Origin: Microvirga splendida | GTDB lineage: Bacteria; Pseudomonadota; Alphaproteobacteria; Rhizobiales; Beijerinckiaceae | Direction: 5' to 3' | DNA length: 64,000 nucleotides | NCBI RefSeq assembly: GCF_016427565.1 | Contig: NZ_JAELXT010000005.1 | Coordinates: 124,001-188,000, forward strand | In this document: piece after piece, positions 55,717 through 64,000 of the stretch | How positions within the stretch are numbered: the stretch's first letter is position 1 | How the letters are laid out: each line of letters starts with the position of its first letter | Notes under the pieces: model-generated | Told to the model about the DNA's origin: nothing | Database searches by the model: none | The model's input: the letters and a program-made list of their open reading frames with translations, nothing else | Made by a program: the position numbers and the translations under genes

Positions 55717-57735
55717 ATGCGCCCCGGACCTACCCCTGTGCCCCCTCCGGAGACGGAAATCGAGCCCCCTGGCGTTCCGGGGCTTTCGGGCCTTCTCACC
55801 CTGGCCGTGTGTGTTGTCGTGCTGGCTGCGCTCTATGTCGGGCGGGAAGTGTTCCTGCCCGTCGTGCTCGCGATCCTGCTGGCCTTCGTGCTCGCGCCCT
55901 TCGTCGAGTTGCTGCGCCGGTGGCGACTGGGCCGGGTTCCGGCGGTCATCATTGCCGTTCTGGTTGCCTTGGGGATCATCGTGTCCCTGGCGACGGTCAT
56001 CGGCTTCCAGGTGGCGGGCCTGGCATCCGACTTGCCGCGCTACCAGAGCACCATCGAGACCAAGATCGGCTCCCTGCGCGAGGGTTCGCTCGGCAAGCTG
56101 CCGGCGCTCCTGAAGGATTTCGGCCGTCGCATCGATCGGGCCGTCGCGGAGCCGCCTCCGGAGCAGCAGGCGCCCGCATCTCCCAGTTCCACCACGCCCC
56201 CGCCACCCGCGGAGCCAAATCCTCTGCCGGTGGAGGTGCACGAGCCGGAGCCGACGCCGGCCCAGGTCGCCCAGAACGTGCTCGTGCCCCTGCTGGAGCC
56301 GCTGGCCACCATGGGCATCGTGTTCGTCGTTCTGGTCTTCATCCTGATGCAGCGCGAGGATCTGCGTGACAGGATGATCCGCCTGTTCGGAGCCAGCGAC
56401 CTGCATCGCGCCACCGCCGCCATGGACGATGCCGCGCGGCGCCTCAGCCGGTACTTCCTGACCCAGCTCGCGCTGAATGCATCCTTCGGCGTCGTGACGG
56501 CCGTCGGCCTCTGGCTGATCGGGGTGCCGAGTCCGATCCTGTGGGGCGTCTTCGCCACCCTCATGCGCTTCGTGCCTTATATCGGTTCGTTCCTTGCCGC
56601 CGTGCCGCCGATCCTGCTGGCCGCGGCCGTCGATCCCGGTTGGTCGATGGCGCTCATGACGCTCGCCTTCTACGCGATCGGCGAGCCGATGATGGGCCAT
56701 GTGGTCGAGCCCGTGGTCTATGGGCAGAGCACCGGCCTCTCGCCTTTCGCCGTGGTCATCTCGGCCATCTTCTGGACCTGGATCTGGGGACCGGTCGGCC
56801 TGCTCATCGCAACACCCCTGACCCTTTGCCTCGTGGTGCTAGGCCGGCATGTGGAGCGGCTCGAGTTTCTCGACGTGCTGCTCGGCGACAGGCCGGCCCT
56901 GACGCCGGCCGAGAACCTCTATCAGCGCATGCTCGCCGGCGATCCGGACGAGGCGCTCGAATCGGCCGAAGTCCTCCTCAAGGAGCGTTCGCTCACATCT
57001 TACTACGACGAGGTTGCGCTGCGCGGGCTTCAGCTCGCCGCCAACGATGCGACCCGCGGCGTTCTCACCTATCGCCAGCTCGACCAGGTCAAGGACGTGA
57101 TCCGGGCCTTGGTGCAGGATCTGGGCGGGCATGACGATGTGGAACCCGAGCCGGAGGACACCGAGGATGAGCCGGTTGCGGCTCCTGCCAGCGAGAAACC
57201 TGCCAACAAGGATCCGGCGGTGCCCGAAGCGCTGCCGGAGGAGAGCCTGGTTCCGGAGGCCTGGAGGGCTGAAGGCGCGGTGCTGTGCATCGCGGGCCGC
57301 GGTCCCCTCGACGAGGCGGCCTCCGAGATGCTGGCGCAGCTCCTCGGCAAGCACGGGCTCGGCACCCGCGTGGTGCCGCACGAGGCCGTGTCGCGCCGGC
57401 AGATCTTCAACCTGGACATGACCGGCGTGCAGATGGTGTGCATCAGCTATCTGGAGATCAGCGGCACGCCCGCGCATCTGCGCTACCTGTTGCGGCGGCT
57501 GAAGCAGAAGGCGAAGGCTCCGACCCTGGTCGGCCTCTGGCCGGCGGAGGATGCGGTGCTGAAGAGCGAGACGATGCGCGCGACGCTCGGCGCCAATTAC
57601 TACGTCTCGTCCCTGCGAGATGCGGTTGTGCAGTGCCTGAAGGCAGCCACCGGCGAGGAGAAGCTGCCGGAGCCGGCCAATTCATCGGATGCAGAGCAGG
57701 CAACGGCGGCCAAACGGCTGCCGCTGCCTGCCTGA
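55717..57735 (+). CDS. AI-2E/PerM-family transporter with a ~290-residue C-terminal extension
   Basis: 672-aa inner-membrane protein. The first ~375 residues follow the AI-2E pattern: LVFILMQREDLRDRMIRLFG, the long RYFLTQLALNASFGVVTAVG helix and GPVGLLIATPLTLCLVVLGR. A Pro/Glu-rich loop separates helices near 145-190. After residue ~380 come a TPR-like helical stretch, an acidic linker (about 470-505, EPEPEDTEDEP) and a final alpha/beta domain (AVLCIAGRGPLDEAASEM, VCISYLEISGTPAHLRYLLR) resembling a response-regulator or B12-binding fold. Transport substrate unknown. Confidence 0.85.
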   Translation: MRPGPTPVPPPETEIEPPGVPGLSGLLTLAVCVVVLAALYVGREVFLPVVLAILLAFVLAPFVELLRRWRLGRVPAVIIAVLVALGIIVSLATVIGFQVAGLASDLPRYQSTIETKIGSLREGSLGKLPALLKDFGRRIDRAVAEPPPEQQAPASPSSTTPPPPAEPNPLPVEVHEPEPTPAQVAQNVLVPLLEPLATMGIVFVVLVFILMQREDLRDRMIRLFGASDLHRATAAMDDAARRLSRYFLTQLALNASFGVVTAVGLWLIGVPSPILWGVFATLMRFVPYIGSFLAAVPPILLAAAVDPGWSMALMTLAFYAIGEPMMGHVVEPVVYGQSTGLSPFAVVISAIFWTWIWGPVGLLIATPLTLCLVVLGRHVERLEFLDVLLGDRPALTPAENLYQRMLAGDPDEALESAEVLLKERSLTSYYDEVALRGLQLAANDATRGVLTYRQLDQVKDVIRALVQDLGGHDDVEPEPEDTEDEPVAAPASEKPANKDPAVPEALPEESLVPEAWRAEGAVLCIAGRGPLDEAASEMLAQLLGKHGLGTRVVPHEAVSRRQIFNLDMTGVQMVCISYLEISGTPAHLRYLLRRLKQKAKAPTLVGLWPAEDAVLKSETMRATLGANYYVSSLRDAVVQCLKAATGEEKLPEPANSSDAEQATAAKRLPLPA

Positions 57736-57739
57736 AGGT

Positions 57740-58723
57740 TCAAGCTGCGTCTTCCTTCAGGAAGTTCTCGGCGTAGTGGCAGGCCACCTGCCGCCCGTCG
57801 AGTTCCCGCAGGGCTGGACGTTCGACCTTGCAGCGCTCGGTCACATAGGGGCAGCGGGTCGAGAACACGCAGCCCTTCGGCGGATCGAGCGGCGAGGGGA
57901 GTTCGCCTTTCAGCACGATGCGCTTGCGCTTCACGCCGGTGATCCCGGGCGTCGAGGACAGGAGCGCCTGCGTGTAGGGATGCAGCGGCCGCGCGTAGAT
58001 CTTTTCCTTCGGGCCGTGCTCGACGGCATTGCCGAGATACATGACCAGCACGTCATGAGCGATGTGCCGGACGACGCCGAGGTCGTGTGAGATGAAGAGA
58101 TAGGCAAGCCCCATCTCTTCCTGCAGGTCGGCAAGAAGGTTGAGCACCTGCGCCTGGATCGACACGTCGAGGGCCGAGACCGGCTCGTCCGCCACCACGA
58201 GCTTCGGCGAGAGCATGAGCGCGCGCGCAATGGCGATGCGCTGGCGCTGTCCGCCGGAGAACATGTGCGGATAGCGGTTGTAGTGCTCGGGCCTCAGGCC
58301 CACCTTCGCCATCATCGCGCGTGCGCGCTCGGTGCGCTCTGAAGCGGAGAGCTTGGTATTGATGGCCAGCGGCTCCTCCAGGATCGTGCCCACCTTTTTG
58401 CGCGGGTTGAGCGAGCCGTAAGGGTTCTGGAACACGAACTGCACCATGCGGCGCAGATCCTTGGCGTGGTTTGCCGGCGGGTTGACCGCATCGATGCCGT
58501 CGAGAGACAGCTCGCCCTCGGTGGGCTTCTCGATGAGCGTCACCATGCGGGCGAGCGTGGACTTGCCGCAACCGGATTCGCCCACGACCGCAAGGGTCTT
58601 GCCGGGCTCGATGGCAAAGGAAATGCCGCCGACCGCCTGCAGTTCGGCCGGATCCTTGAACAGGCCGCGCTTGATTTTATAGACCTGCTTCAGGCCCTTG
58701 GCTTCGACAACGGGAGCCTTCAC
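57740..58723 (-). CDS. dppF: Dipeptide ABC transporter ATPase
   Basis: 327-aa Opp/Dpp ATPase: Walker [10 protein letters not shown], signature [16 protein letters not shown], Walker [13 protein letters not shown], and the C-terminal oligopeptide-binding extension with Cys ([17 protein letters not shown]) that binds an Fe-S cluster in relatives. Its start overlaps dppD by 4 bp. Last gene of dppABCDF and ends 4 bp from the convergent AI-2E stop. Confidence 0.95.
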   Translation of the reverse strand: MKAPVVEAKGLKQVYKIKRGLFKDPAELQAVGGISFAIEPGKTLAVVGESGCGKSTLARMVTLIEKPTEGELSLDGIDAVNPPANHAKDLRRMVQFVFQNPYGSLNPRKKVGTILEEPLAINTKLSASERTERARAMMAKVGLRPEHYNRYPHMFSGGQRQRIAIARALMLSPKLVVADEPVSALDVSIQAQVLNLLADLQEEMGLAYLFISHDLGVVRHIAHDVLVMYLGNAVEHGPKEKIYARPLHPYTQALLSSTPGITGVKRKRIVLKGELPSPLDPPKGCVFSTRCPYVTERCKVERPALRELDGRQVACHYAENFLKEDAA

Positions 58724-59736
58724 GATGCAGCCTCCGTCCCAACGGGATGATCATGCTGGATCTCGGCGTTCCGGTTCGGGTCGCCGAGGGGATAGTGGCA
58801 GCGGATGTGACCGCCGGCCCAGGCGCGCAGGTCAGGGCGCACGCTGCGCGAATGCTCCGTGGCATAGGCGCAGCGCGGGCTGAACAGGCAGCCCTTCGGA
58901 CGGTCGTAGAGGCCCGGCACCACGCCGGGGATCGTCGCGAGACGCCCGCCTTCGCTGCGCTCCGGCAGAGCCGCCAGGAGGGCCGCCGTGTAGGGATGCT
59001 GCGGCGAGGCGAAGAGGTCGGCAGCCGAACGCTCCTCCATGATCTGCCCCGCATACATCACCATCACGCGCTGCGCGGTGTCGGCCACCACGCCCATGTT
59101 GTGGGTGATCATGACGAGGCCCATGTTGCGCTCCTTCTGGAGCGAGATGAGCAGATCAAGGATCTGCGCCTGGATCGTCACGTCCAGGGCGGTCGTCGGC
59201 TCGTCGGCGATGAGCAGCTTCGGGTTACAGGCAATCGCCATGGCGATCATCACGCGCTGGTTCATGCCGCCCGAGAGCTGGTGCGGATAGGCCGATAGGC
59301 GGCTTTCCGGCGACGGAATTCCGACCTGACCGAGAAGCTCGACGGCCCGGCGCTCAGCAGCCTTCCGGTCCATGCCCTCGTGCAGGCGCAGGGTTTCGGT
59401 CAGCTGGAACCCGATGGTGAAGGATGGGTTCAGGCTGGTCGTCGGCTCCTGGAAGATCATCGCGACGTCCTTGCCCGTGAGCTTGCGCCGGTCCTTGTCC
59501 GAGATCGTCAGGAGGTCGCGGCCGTTGAACGCGAGCTTGTCGGCGCGCACGCGGCCGGGGAAGGGGATGAGGCCCATGAGGGCCAACATCGTGACGCTTT
59601 TGCCGGAGCCGGATTCGCCCACGACGCCGAGAACCTCGCCCTCTTCGAGCGTGAGGCTCACGCCGTCGACGGCCCGCATGATGCCGCCTTGGGTCGGGAA
59701 TTCGACCGACAGGTTTTCAATTTCAACAAGAGCCAT
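58720..59736 (-). CDS. dppD: Dipeptide ABC transporter ATPase
   Basis: 338-aa partner ATPase: Walker [10 protein letters not shown], signature [16 protein letters not shown], Walker [13 protein letters not shown], and C-terminal [17 protein letters not shown], the Cys-rich OppD/DppD extension. It starts 2 bp after dppC stops. Together with DppF it forms the heterodimer that powers uptake. Confidence 0.95.
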   Translation of the reverse strand: MALVEIENLSVEFPTQGGIMRAVDGVSLTLEEGEVLGVVGESGSGKSVTMLALMGLIPFPGRVRADKLAFNGRDLLTISDKDRRKLTGKDVAMIFQEPTTSLNPSFTIGFQLTETLRLHEGMDRKAAERRAVELLGQVGIPSPESRLSAYPHQLSGGMNQRVMIAMAIACNPKLLIADEPTTALDVTIQAQILDLLISLQKERNMGLVMITHNMGVVADTAQRVMVMYAGQIMEERSAADLFASPQHPYTAALLAALPERSEGGRLATIPGVVPGLYDRPKGCLFSPRCAYATEHSRSVRPDLRAWAGGHIRCHYPLGDPNRNAEIQHDHPVGTEAAS

Positions 59737-59738
59737 GA

Positions 59739-60650
59739 TCAGCGCTTCAGTTTTGGATCGAGGGCGTCGCGAAGACCGTCACCCAGAAGATTGAAGGCAA
59801 GCACCGTGATGAGGATGGCGAGACCGGGGAAGGTCACGACCCACCAGGCGCGGAGCACGAACTCGCGGGCATCAGCCAGCATGGTGCCCCATTCGGGAGA
59901 CGGCGGCTGTGCCCCGAGGCCGAGGAAGCCCAGGGCCGCAGCGTCCAGGATCGCGGTCGAGATGCCGAGCGACGCCTGAACGATCAGGGGCGCGGTGCAG
60001 TTCGGCAGCACTTCCTTGAACATCAGGCGCGTCGTACCGGCGCCGCTGACGCGGGCGGCCGTCACGTAGTCCTTGGAGGTTTCGGTGATCACCGCCGCGC
60101 GGGCCAAGCGCACGTAATGCGGCAGGATGACCAGAGCGACCGCCAGCATGGCGTTCATCAGGCCCGGGCCCAGCACCGCCACGATTACGATGGCGAGCAG
60201 CAGGCTCGGCAGCGTGAGGATGATGTCCATCAGGCGCATGATGAAGATCTCGGTCAGGCCGCGGAAGAAACCCGCCACGAGACCGAGCACCGTGCCGACC
60301 AGGATGGAGATCGCGACCACGAAGATGCCGATGAGGAGCGACAGGCGCGCGCCGTAGATCAGGCGGGAGAGGATGTCGCGGCCGATTGGATCCGTGCCGA
60401 GCGGATAGGCAAGCGTGCCGCCTTCCTGCCAGAACGGGGGCTTGAGCGCGATCGAGGTGTCGGTCAGGTAGGGCGAGTGGGGCGCGAGCACGTCGGCCAG
60501 CAGCGCCACCAGCACGACGGCCACGATGACAACCAGACCGGCGACGGCGCCGTGATTGGCGCTGAAGTAGCCCCAAAACTCGCGCAAGGGGTGAGGAGGG
60601 GTGGCCGTCGGCGCTGCGACGGCCGGAGCTTCCATGGTTTCAGTGGTCAT
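59739..60650 (-). CDS. dppC: Dipeptide ABC transporter permease
   Basis: 303-aa inner-membrane permease. Cytoplasmic N-terminal ~45 residues, then six membrane segments, and a late EAA-type loop ([19 protein letters not shown]). [19 protein letters not shown] is the family hallmark. ATG 60650 overlaps the dppB stop by 4 bp (ATGA), so the longer upstream frame from 60791 is not real. Confidence 0.95.
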   Translation of the reverse strand: MTTETMEAPAVAAPTATPPHPLREFWGYFSANHGAVAGLVVIVAVVLVALLADVLAPHSPYLTDTSIALKPPFWQEGGTLAYPLGTDPIGRDILSRLIYGARLSLLIGIFVVAISILVGTVLGLVAGFFRGLTEIFIMRLMDIILTLPSLLLAIVIVAVLGPGLMNAMLAVALVILPHYVRLARAAVITETSKDYVTAARVSGAGTTRLMFKEVLPNCTAPLIVQASLGISTAILDAAALGFLGLGAQPPSPEWGTMLADAREFVLRAWWVVTFPGLAILITVLAFNLLGDGLRDALDPKLKR

Positions 60651-61657
60651 CGCGTATGCCTGATGCGAGGATTGATGAGGCCGTAGGCGAGGTCGACGAG
60701 AAGGTTCACGCTCATGACAACCACACCGAGCAGCAGCGCGCCGCCCTGCAGGACGGGATAATCGCGCCGGAAGATGGCATCGATGAGCCATTTGCCCACG
60801 CCGGGCCAGGAGAAGATCGTCTCGGTCAGGATCGCGCCGGTGAACAGCACGCCGATCTGCAGGCCGATCACGGTCACGACCGGGATCAGCGCATTGCGCA
60901 GGGCGTGGAGGGCGACGATCCGGAAGCGCGAGAGGCCCTTGGCCTTGGCGGTGCGGATGTAATCCTCGCCGAGAACCTCCAGCATGGCCGAGCGGGTCAT
61001 GCGGGCGATCACCGCAAGCGGCACCGTGCCCAGCACGATGGTGGGCAGGATCAGGTGCTCGACCGCCGACCAGAAGGCCTCCGGCTCATCGGATAGGAGC
61101 GTGTCGATCAGCAGGAAACCGGTGATCGGCTCAATGTAGTAGAGCACGTCGAGGCGGCCCGAGACGGGCGTCAGGTCGAACTGCACCGAGAAGAGCAGGA
61201 TGAGGATGAGGCCCCACCAGAAGATCGGCATGGAATAGCCGGCAAGCGAAATGCCCATGACTCCGTGATCGAAGATCGAGTTTCGCTTGATGGCCGCGAT
61301 AATGCCGGCCGGAAGGCCGAGAAGAAGAGCGAAGATGATCGCGCAGGTGGCGAGTTCTATGGTTGCCGGGAACAGCGCCGCGAACTCGCTCAGCACCGGC
61401 TCCTGCGTAATCATCGACTTGCCCAGGTCCCCCTGGAGGACGCGGGACAGGTAGATCCCGTACTGCACGAGGATTGGCTGATCGAAGCCGTACACCTTGC
61501 GCAGTTCTTCGAGGCGGGCGGGATCGATACCGCGCTCGCCTGCGAGAGTTTCAATCGGATCGCCCGGCACGAGGCGGATCAGGAAGAAGGCCAGCAGCGT
61601 GATTCCGAGGAAGGTCGGAATGATCAGGCTGACGCGGGTGAGAATGAATCTGAGCAT
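60647..61657 (-). CDS. dppB: Dipeptide ABC transporter permease
   Basis: 336-aa permease of six membrane segments. LIRLVPGDPIETLAGERG near the N terminus is the DppB/OppB hallmark, and the EAA-type loop is RTAKAKGLSRFRIVALHALRN. It follows dppA after a strong hairpin and T-run, so its expression is probably lower than that of the binding protein. Confidence 0.95.
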   Translation of the reverse strand: MLRFILTRVSLIIPTFLGITLLAFFLIRLVPGDPIETLAGERGIDPARLEELRKVYGFDQPILVQYGIYLSRVLQGDLGKSMITQEPVLSEFAALFPATIELATCAIIFALLLGLPAGIIAAIKRNSIFDHGVMGISLAGYSMPIFWWGLILILLFSVQFDLTPVSGRLDVLYYIEPITGFLLIDTLLSDEPEAFWSAVEHLILPTIVLGTVPLAVIARMTRSAMLEVLGEDYIRTAKAKGLSRFRIVALHALRNALIPVVTVIGLQIGVLFTGAILTETIFSWPGVGKWLIDAIFRRDYPVLQGGALLLGVVVMSVNLLVDLAYGLINPRIRHTR

Positions 61658-61668
61658 CGTCTGAACGT

Positions 61669-61703
61669 AAAAAGGCGGAGCGGCTCGAAAAAGCCGCTCC
61701 GCC
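61669..61703 (-). terminator. Intercistronic terminator/attenuator between dppA and dppB
   Basis: On the minus strand GGCGGAGCGGCT, a 6-nt loop, then AGCCGCTCCGCC (12-bp perfect stem) and TTTTTACG. It lies about 20 bp after the dppA stop and 12 bp before dppB. Typical partial terminator that raises the ratio of binding protein to permease. Confidence 0.85.
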
Positions 61704-61722
61704 GTAGGTTGAAGGGATTAGC

Positions 61723-63324
61723 TTACTTGCCCTTGATGTCCACGCCGTAGAAGGTGTGGCGACCGAAGGGCGAGAGCTTGAAGTCCACGACTTCCTTGCG
61801 GATCGGCTTCAGCTGCACGGCGTGAGCCACCGTGAACCAGGGAGCCTGCTCCTTGAAGATCTTCTGTGCTTCTTCGTAGAGCTTGGTGCGCTCGGCCTGG
61901 TCCGTGGTGACCTTCGCCTTCGTCACGAGATCGTCGAAGGGCTTGTAGCACCACTTGGCGATGTTGGAGCCCGAGTTGCTCTGCGCCGAGGCGCAGCCCA
62001 GCAGGGTGTGCAGGAAGTTGTCCGGATCGCCGTTGTCGCCGGTCCAGCCGAGCTGAGCCATCTGGTGCTCGCCGGCCTGAGCCCGCTTGCGGTACTCACC
62101 CCACTCGAAGCTCTTGATCTCGGCCTTCACGCCGATCTTGGCGAGGTCGGCCTGCATGAGCTCGGCGATGCGGCGCGCATTCGGGTTGTACGGACGCTGC
62201 ACCGGCATGGCCCACAGGTCGGTCTCGAGACCGTTCGGGTAGCCAGCCTCGGCGAGCAGCTTCTTGGCCGCTTCCGGGTTGTACTCGTCTTCCTTCACGT
62301 TCTCGTTGTACGACCACATGGACGGCGGGATCGGGTTCTTGGCCGGAACGCCCGAGCCGAGGAACACGGCGTCGACGATCGCCTTCTTGTTCATGGCCAT
62401 GTTGAAGGCCTTGCGGACGCGCACGTCGTCGAAGGGCTTCTTCGTGGTCTGATAGGCGAGGTAGCCGACGTTCAGGCCGGGCTGCTCGAGGATCTGGACG
62501 TTCTGGTCCTTCTTCATGGCCTCCAGGTCAGCCGGGTTCGGATACGGCATGACATGGCACTCGCCCTTCTGGAGCTTCGCCCAGCGCACGGAAGCGTCCG
62601 GGGTGATCGAGAAGACGAGGTCATCGAGGGGCGCCTTGCCGCGGAAATACTCGGGGAAGGCCTTGTAGCGGATGATCGCATCCTTCTGGTAGTTGACCAG
62701 AGAGAACGGACCCGTGCCGATCGGCTCTTGGTCGATCTTCTCGGGCGTGCCGGCCTTCAGCATGGCATCGGCGTATTCCTTCGACTGCACGCTCGCCCAC
62801 ATCATGGCGAGGTTGGCCAGGAACGGAGCCTCAGGGCGGTTCAGGGTGATGCGAACCGTGTGGTCGTCAACCTTCTCCACCGACTTCAGCAGGGCGGGCA
62901 TGCCCATGTCGTTGAAGTAGGAGTGGTTCGGGCTGGTGACCTTGAAGTAGGGATTCTCTTCCTTCCACTGACGCTCGAACATGAACACGATATCGTCGGC
63001 GTTCATGTCGCGTGTCGGCTTGAAGTTCTTGTTGGAGTGCCACTTCACGCCCTTGCGGAGGTTGAAGGTGTAAACCGTGCCGTCGGGGGAGACCGTCCAG
63101 CTCTCGGCGAGGCTCGGCATCACCTTCGTGCCGCCGCGCTCGAATTCGACGATGCGGCTGTAGATCTGCTCGGCGGCGTCGAAGGACGTGCCGGTCGTGT
63201 TCACGCCGGGGTAGAAATTCTCCGGGCTGCCTTCCGAGCAGTAGACGAGGGTCTTGGCGGCCAGCGGAGCGGCGGCCAGGAAGGCCGGAACGCAGATGGC
63301 TGCGAAAAGGGCTGATTTTTTCAT
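61723..63324 (-). CDS. dppA: Dipeptide ABC transporter substrate-binding protein
   Basis: 533-aa periplasmic binding protein. Signal peptide MKKSALFAAICVPAFLAA to LAAK (cleavage near 23). The mature start KTLVYCSEGSPENFYPGVN closely follows E. coli DppA, as does RKGVKWHSNKNFKPTRDMNA; family 5 solute-binding landmarks continue through the chain. First gene of the dpp cluster. AAGGT lies just before the ATG. The promoter candidate is at 63373-63402. Confidence 0.96.
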   Translation of the reverse strand: MKKSALFAAICVPAFLAAAPLAAKTLVYCSEGSPENFYPGVNTTGTSFDAAEQIYSRIVEFERGGTKVMPSLAESWTVSPDGTVYTFNLRKGVKWHSNKNFKPTRDMNADDIVFMFERQWKEENPYFKVTSPNHSYFNDMGMPALLKSVEKVDDHTVRITLNRPEAPFLANLAMMWASVQSKEYADAMLKAGTPEKIDQEPIGTGPFSLVNYQKDAIIRYKAFPEYFRGKAPLDDLVFSITPDASVRWAKLQKGECHVMPYPNPADLEAMKKDQNVQILEQPGLNVGYLAYQTTKKPFDDVRVRKAFNMAMNKKAIVDAVFLGSGVPAKNPIPPSMWSYNENVKEDEYNPEAAKKLLAEAGYPNGLETDLWAMPVQRPYNPNARRIAELMQADLAKIGVKAEIKSFEWGEYRKRAQAGEHQMAQLGWTGDNGDPDNFLHTLLGCASAQSNSGSNIAKWCYKPFDDLVTKAKVTTDQAERTKLYEEAQKIFKEQAPWFTVAHAVQLKPIRKEVVDFKLSPFGRHTFYGVDIKGK

Positions 63325-63372
63325 TACCTTTGGTCCTCTGAGACGGCTCTACTCATGGCCGTTCTGTGACGG

Positions 63373-63402
63373 AGTTAAGGTGCGAAGCCCCGATATTGTC
63401 AA
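63373..63402 (-). promoter_or_regulatory. Candidate sigma70 promoter of dppA
   Basis: On the minus strand TTGACA (63402-63397), an 18-bp spacer, and TTAACT (63378-63373): a perfect -35 and a weak -10, starting transcription about 40 bp before dppA. The surrounding 63400-63540 is AT-rich compared with the rest of the window. Confidence 0.45.
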
Positions 63403-63579
63403 TCTGTCCATGCAACAATGGATAATTTTTAGAGGAAATTTACCATTTTCTGCCCGCGCGGCAGCGCAAAACAGAGCGTTTTGGGGTCAATTTTCCGCGA
63501 TTCTTCACAATCTGGACGATTTTCTATTGGGCAGGCTTGTCCACAACCGGGCTGGGCATCGGCCCGGCAGGAAAGACCA

Positions 63580-64000
63580 TCATTTCTGCCCCCGCTTGGT
63601 CGCCTCGCCGACCTTGGTGGCGAGATCGGTGCGGCTGAACGGCTTGTGCAGCATCAGATAGCCGTCCGGAACGCGCTTGGGATCGGCGTATCCGGTGACG
63701 AGCAGGATGCCGAGGCCGGGACGCACCTCGCGGGCCTTGTCGGCGAGCTCGGTTCCCGTCATGCCCGGCATGGCGAAGTCCGCGATCAGCACGTCGAGCT
63801 GATCGTCGGCCTTCAGGATGTCGAGGGCCGACGATCCGTCGGCCGCTTCCACGACCCGGTGGCCCATCTCGTTCAGGTAGGCCGCCGTGACCGTGCGCAC
63901 CTCCGCATCGTCATCCACGAGCAGGATGCGCACCTTGGGAGCATCTGGGGCAATGGACTGCTCCTCGTGGTGTCCGTCGTCCTGCGCCTTCGCGGCGCGC
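63580..64000 (-). CDS. Receiver domain, C-terminal end of a probable hybrid histidine kinase (5' truncated)
   Basis: The frame is open from the window's right edge. A GTG at 63933 could start a 117-aa stand-alone receiver, but the sequence continues upstream in frame as an Asp/Glu/His-rich linker (AAKAQDDGHHEEQS), the usual join between a kinase and a C-terminal receiver. Receiver residues: LLVDDDAEVR (acidic pocket), phospho-acceptor Asp in VLIADFAMPGMTG, Thr in LVTGYAD and Lys in LHKPFSRTDL. The protein probably relays a sensory signal; the kinase domain lies outside the window. Partner unknown. Confidence 0.82.
   Translation of the reverse strand, partial: RAAKAQDDGHHEEQSIAPDAPKVRILLVDDDAEVRTVTAAYLNEMGHRVVEAADGSSALDILKADDQLDVLIADFAMPGMTGTELADKAREVRPGLGILLVTGYADPKRVPDGYLMLHKPFSRTDLATKVGEATKRGQK

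Noticed and set aside
55618..56700. 360-codon frame antisense to the AI-2E gene
   Set aside because: Rich in Gln/Arg/His/Asp repeats with no motif; it overlaps a well-supported membrane protein.
61756..63315. 519-codon open frame antisense to dppA
   Set aside because: DppA on the minus strand is certain from its signal peptide and conserved N terminus. The antisense frame has no recognisable domain.

Overview
The window is about 64 kb of high-GC chromosomal DNA with alphaproteobacterial gene content: a ChvE/FrcA-type sugar ATPase, RecQ, fused Liv permeases, a TrxR-like ferredoxin reductase paired with an adrenodoxin-type ferredoxin, and valine and lysine catabolic clusters. Palindrome-rich intergenic repeats and many ATGA or GTGA stop/start overlaps fit the Hyphomicrobiales. 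My best guess is a Methylobacteriaceae/Microvirga-like soil or plant-associated heterotroph. That is an inference, because no rRNA or other decisive marker gene lies in the window. I saw no tRNA, rRNA, CRISPR array, prophage or classical insertion sequence.

Layout. 2-2038: end of a sugar ABC operon and a Gfo/Idh/MocA dehydrogenase. 2432-5502: recQ and a flavoprotein overlapping by 4 bp. 5654-16250: single housekeeping and envelope genes (CAP lipoprotein, SLC13 permease, lipoprotein, EamA exporter, ribA, M20 amidohydrolase, O-antigen-ligase-like protein, SelD-type flavoprotein). 16653-22710: valine catabolism (mmsB, acyl-CoA dehydrogenase, mmsA, divergent LysR) with a VapC toxin-antitoxin pair inserted in the gene string. 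23151-24413: transaldolase and an orphan YjhX. 24990-31474: a TPP enzyme and a probable lysine-to-aminoadipate module (lysine/saccharopine-type dehydrogenase, ALDH7-type dehydrogenase, Lrp regulator, amino-acid oxidase-like flavoprotein). 32567-37089: ugpBAEC glycerol-3-phosphate transporter behind a triple Pho box and ending in a strong terminator. 37468-37763: a near-consensus sigma70 promoter followed by a highly structured candidate RNA, then a histidine-ammonia-lyase-like enzyme. 39584-43805: small secreted protein, two GNATs, an AllC-type hydrolase, and a ferredoxin reductase with its ferredoxin. 43938-48985: branched-chain amino acid or amide ABC operon with a fused LivH-LivM permease. 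49142-52314: amidase, SMP-30 lactonase and aldose epimerase. 52609-57735: M3 peptidase, Tat-type esterase, AI-2E exporter with a long C-terminal extension. 57740-63324: complete dppABCDF. 63580-64000: receiver end of a probable hybrid histidine kinase.

The most unusual feature is a set of dispersed composite palindromic elements. Several families recur: a 148-bp unit twice, a 90-110-bp unit three times, a 103-127-bp unit three times and a ~100-bp unit twice. They are often nested inside one another. The pyrimidine-rich families share a two-hairpin end module whose second hairpin changes sequence between copies but stays self-complementary. One pair of these modules encloses a DUF559 nuclease-like gene inside the liv operon, and the outer end appears to supply the Shine-Dalgarno sequence of the livHM fusion. 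That arrangement makes the DUF559 protein a candidate for the enzyme behind the spread of these elements.
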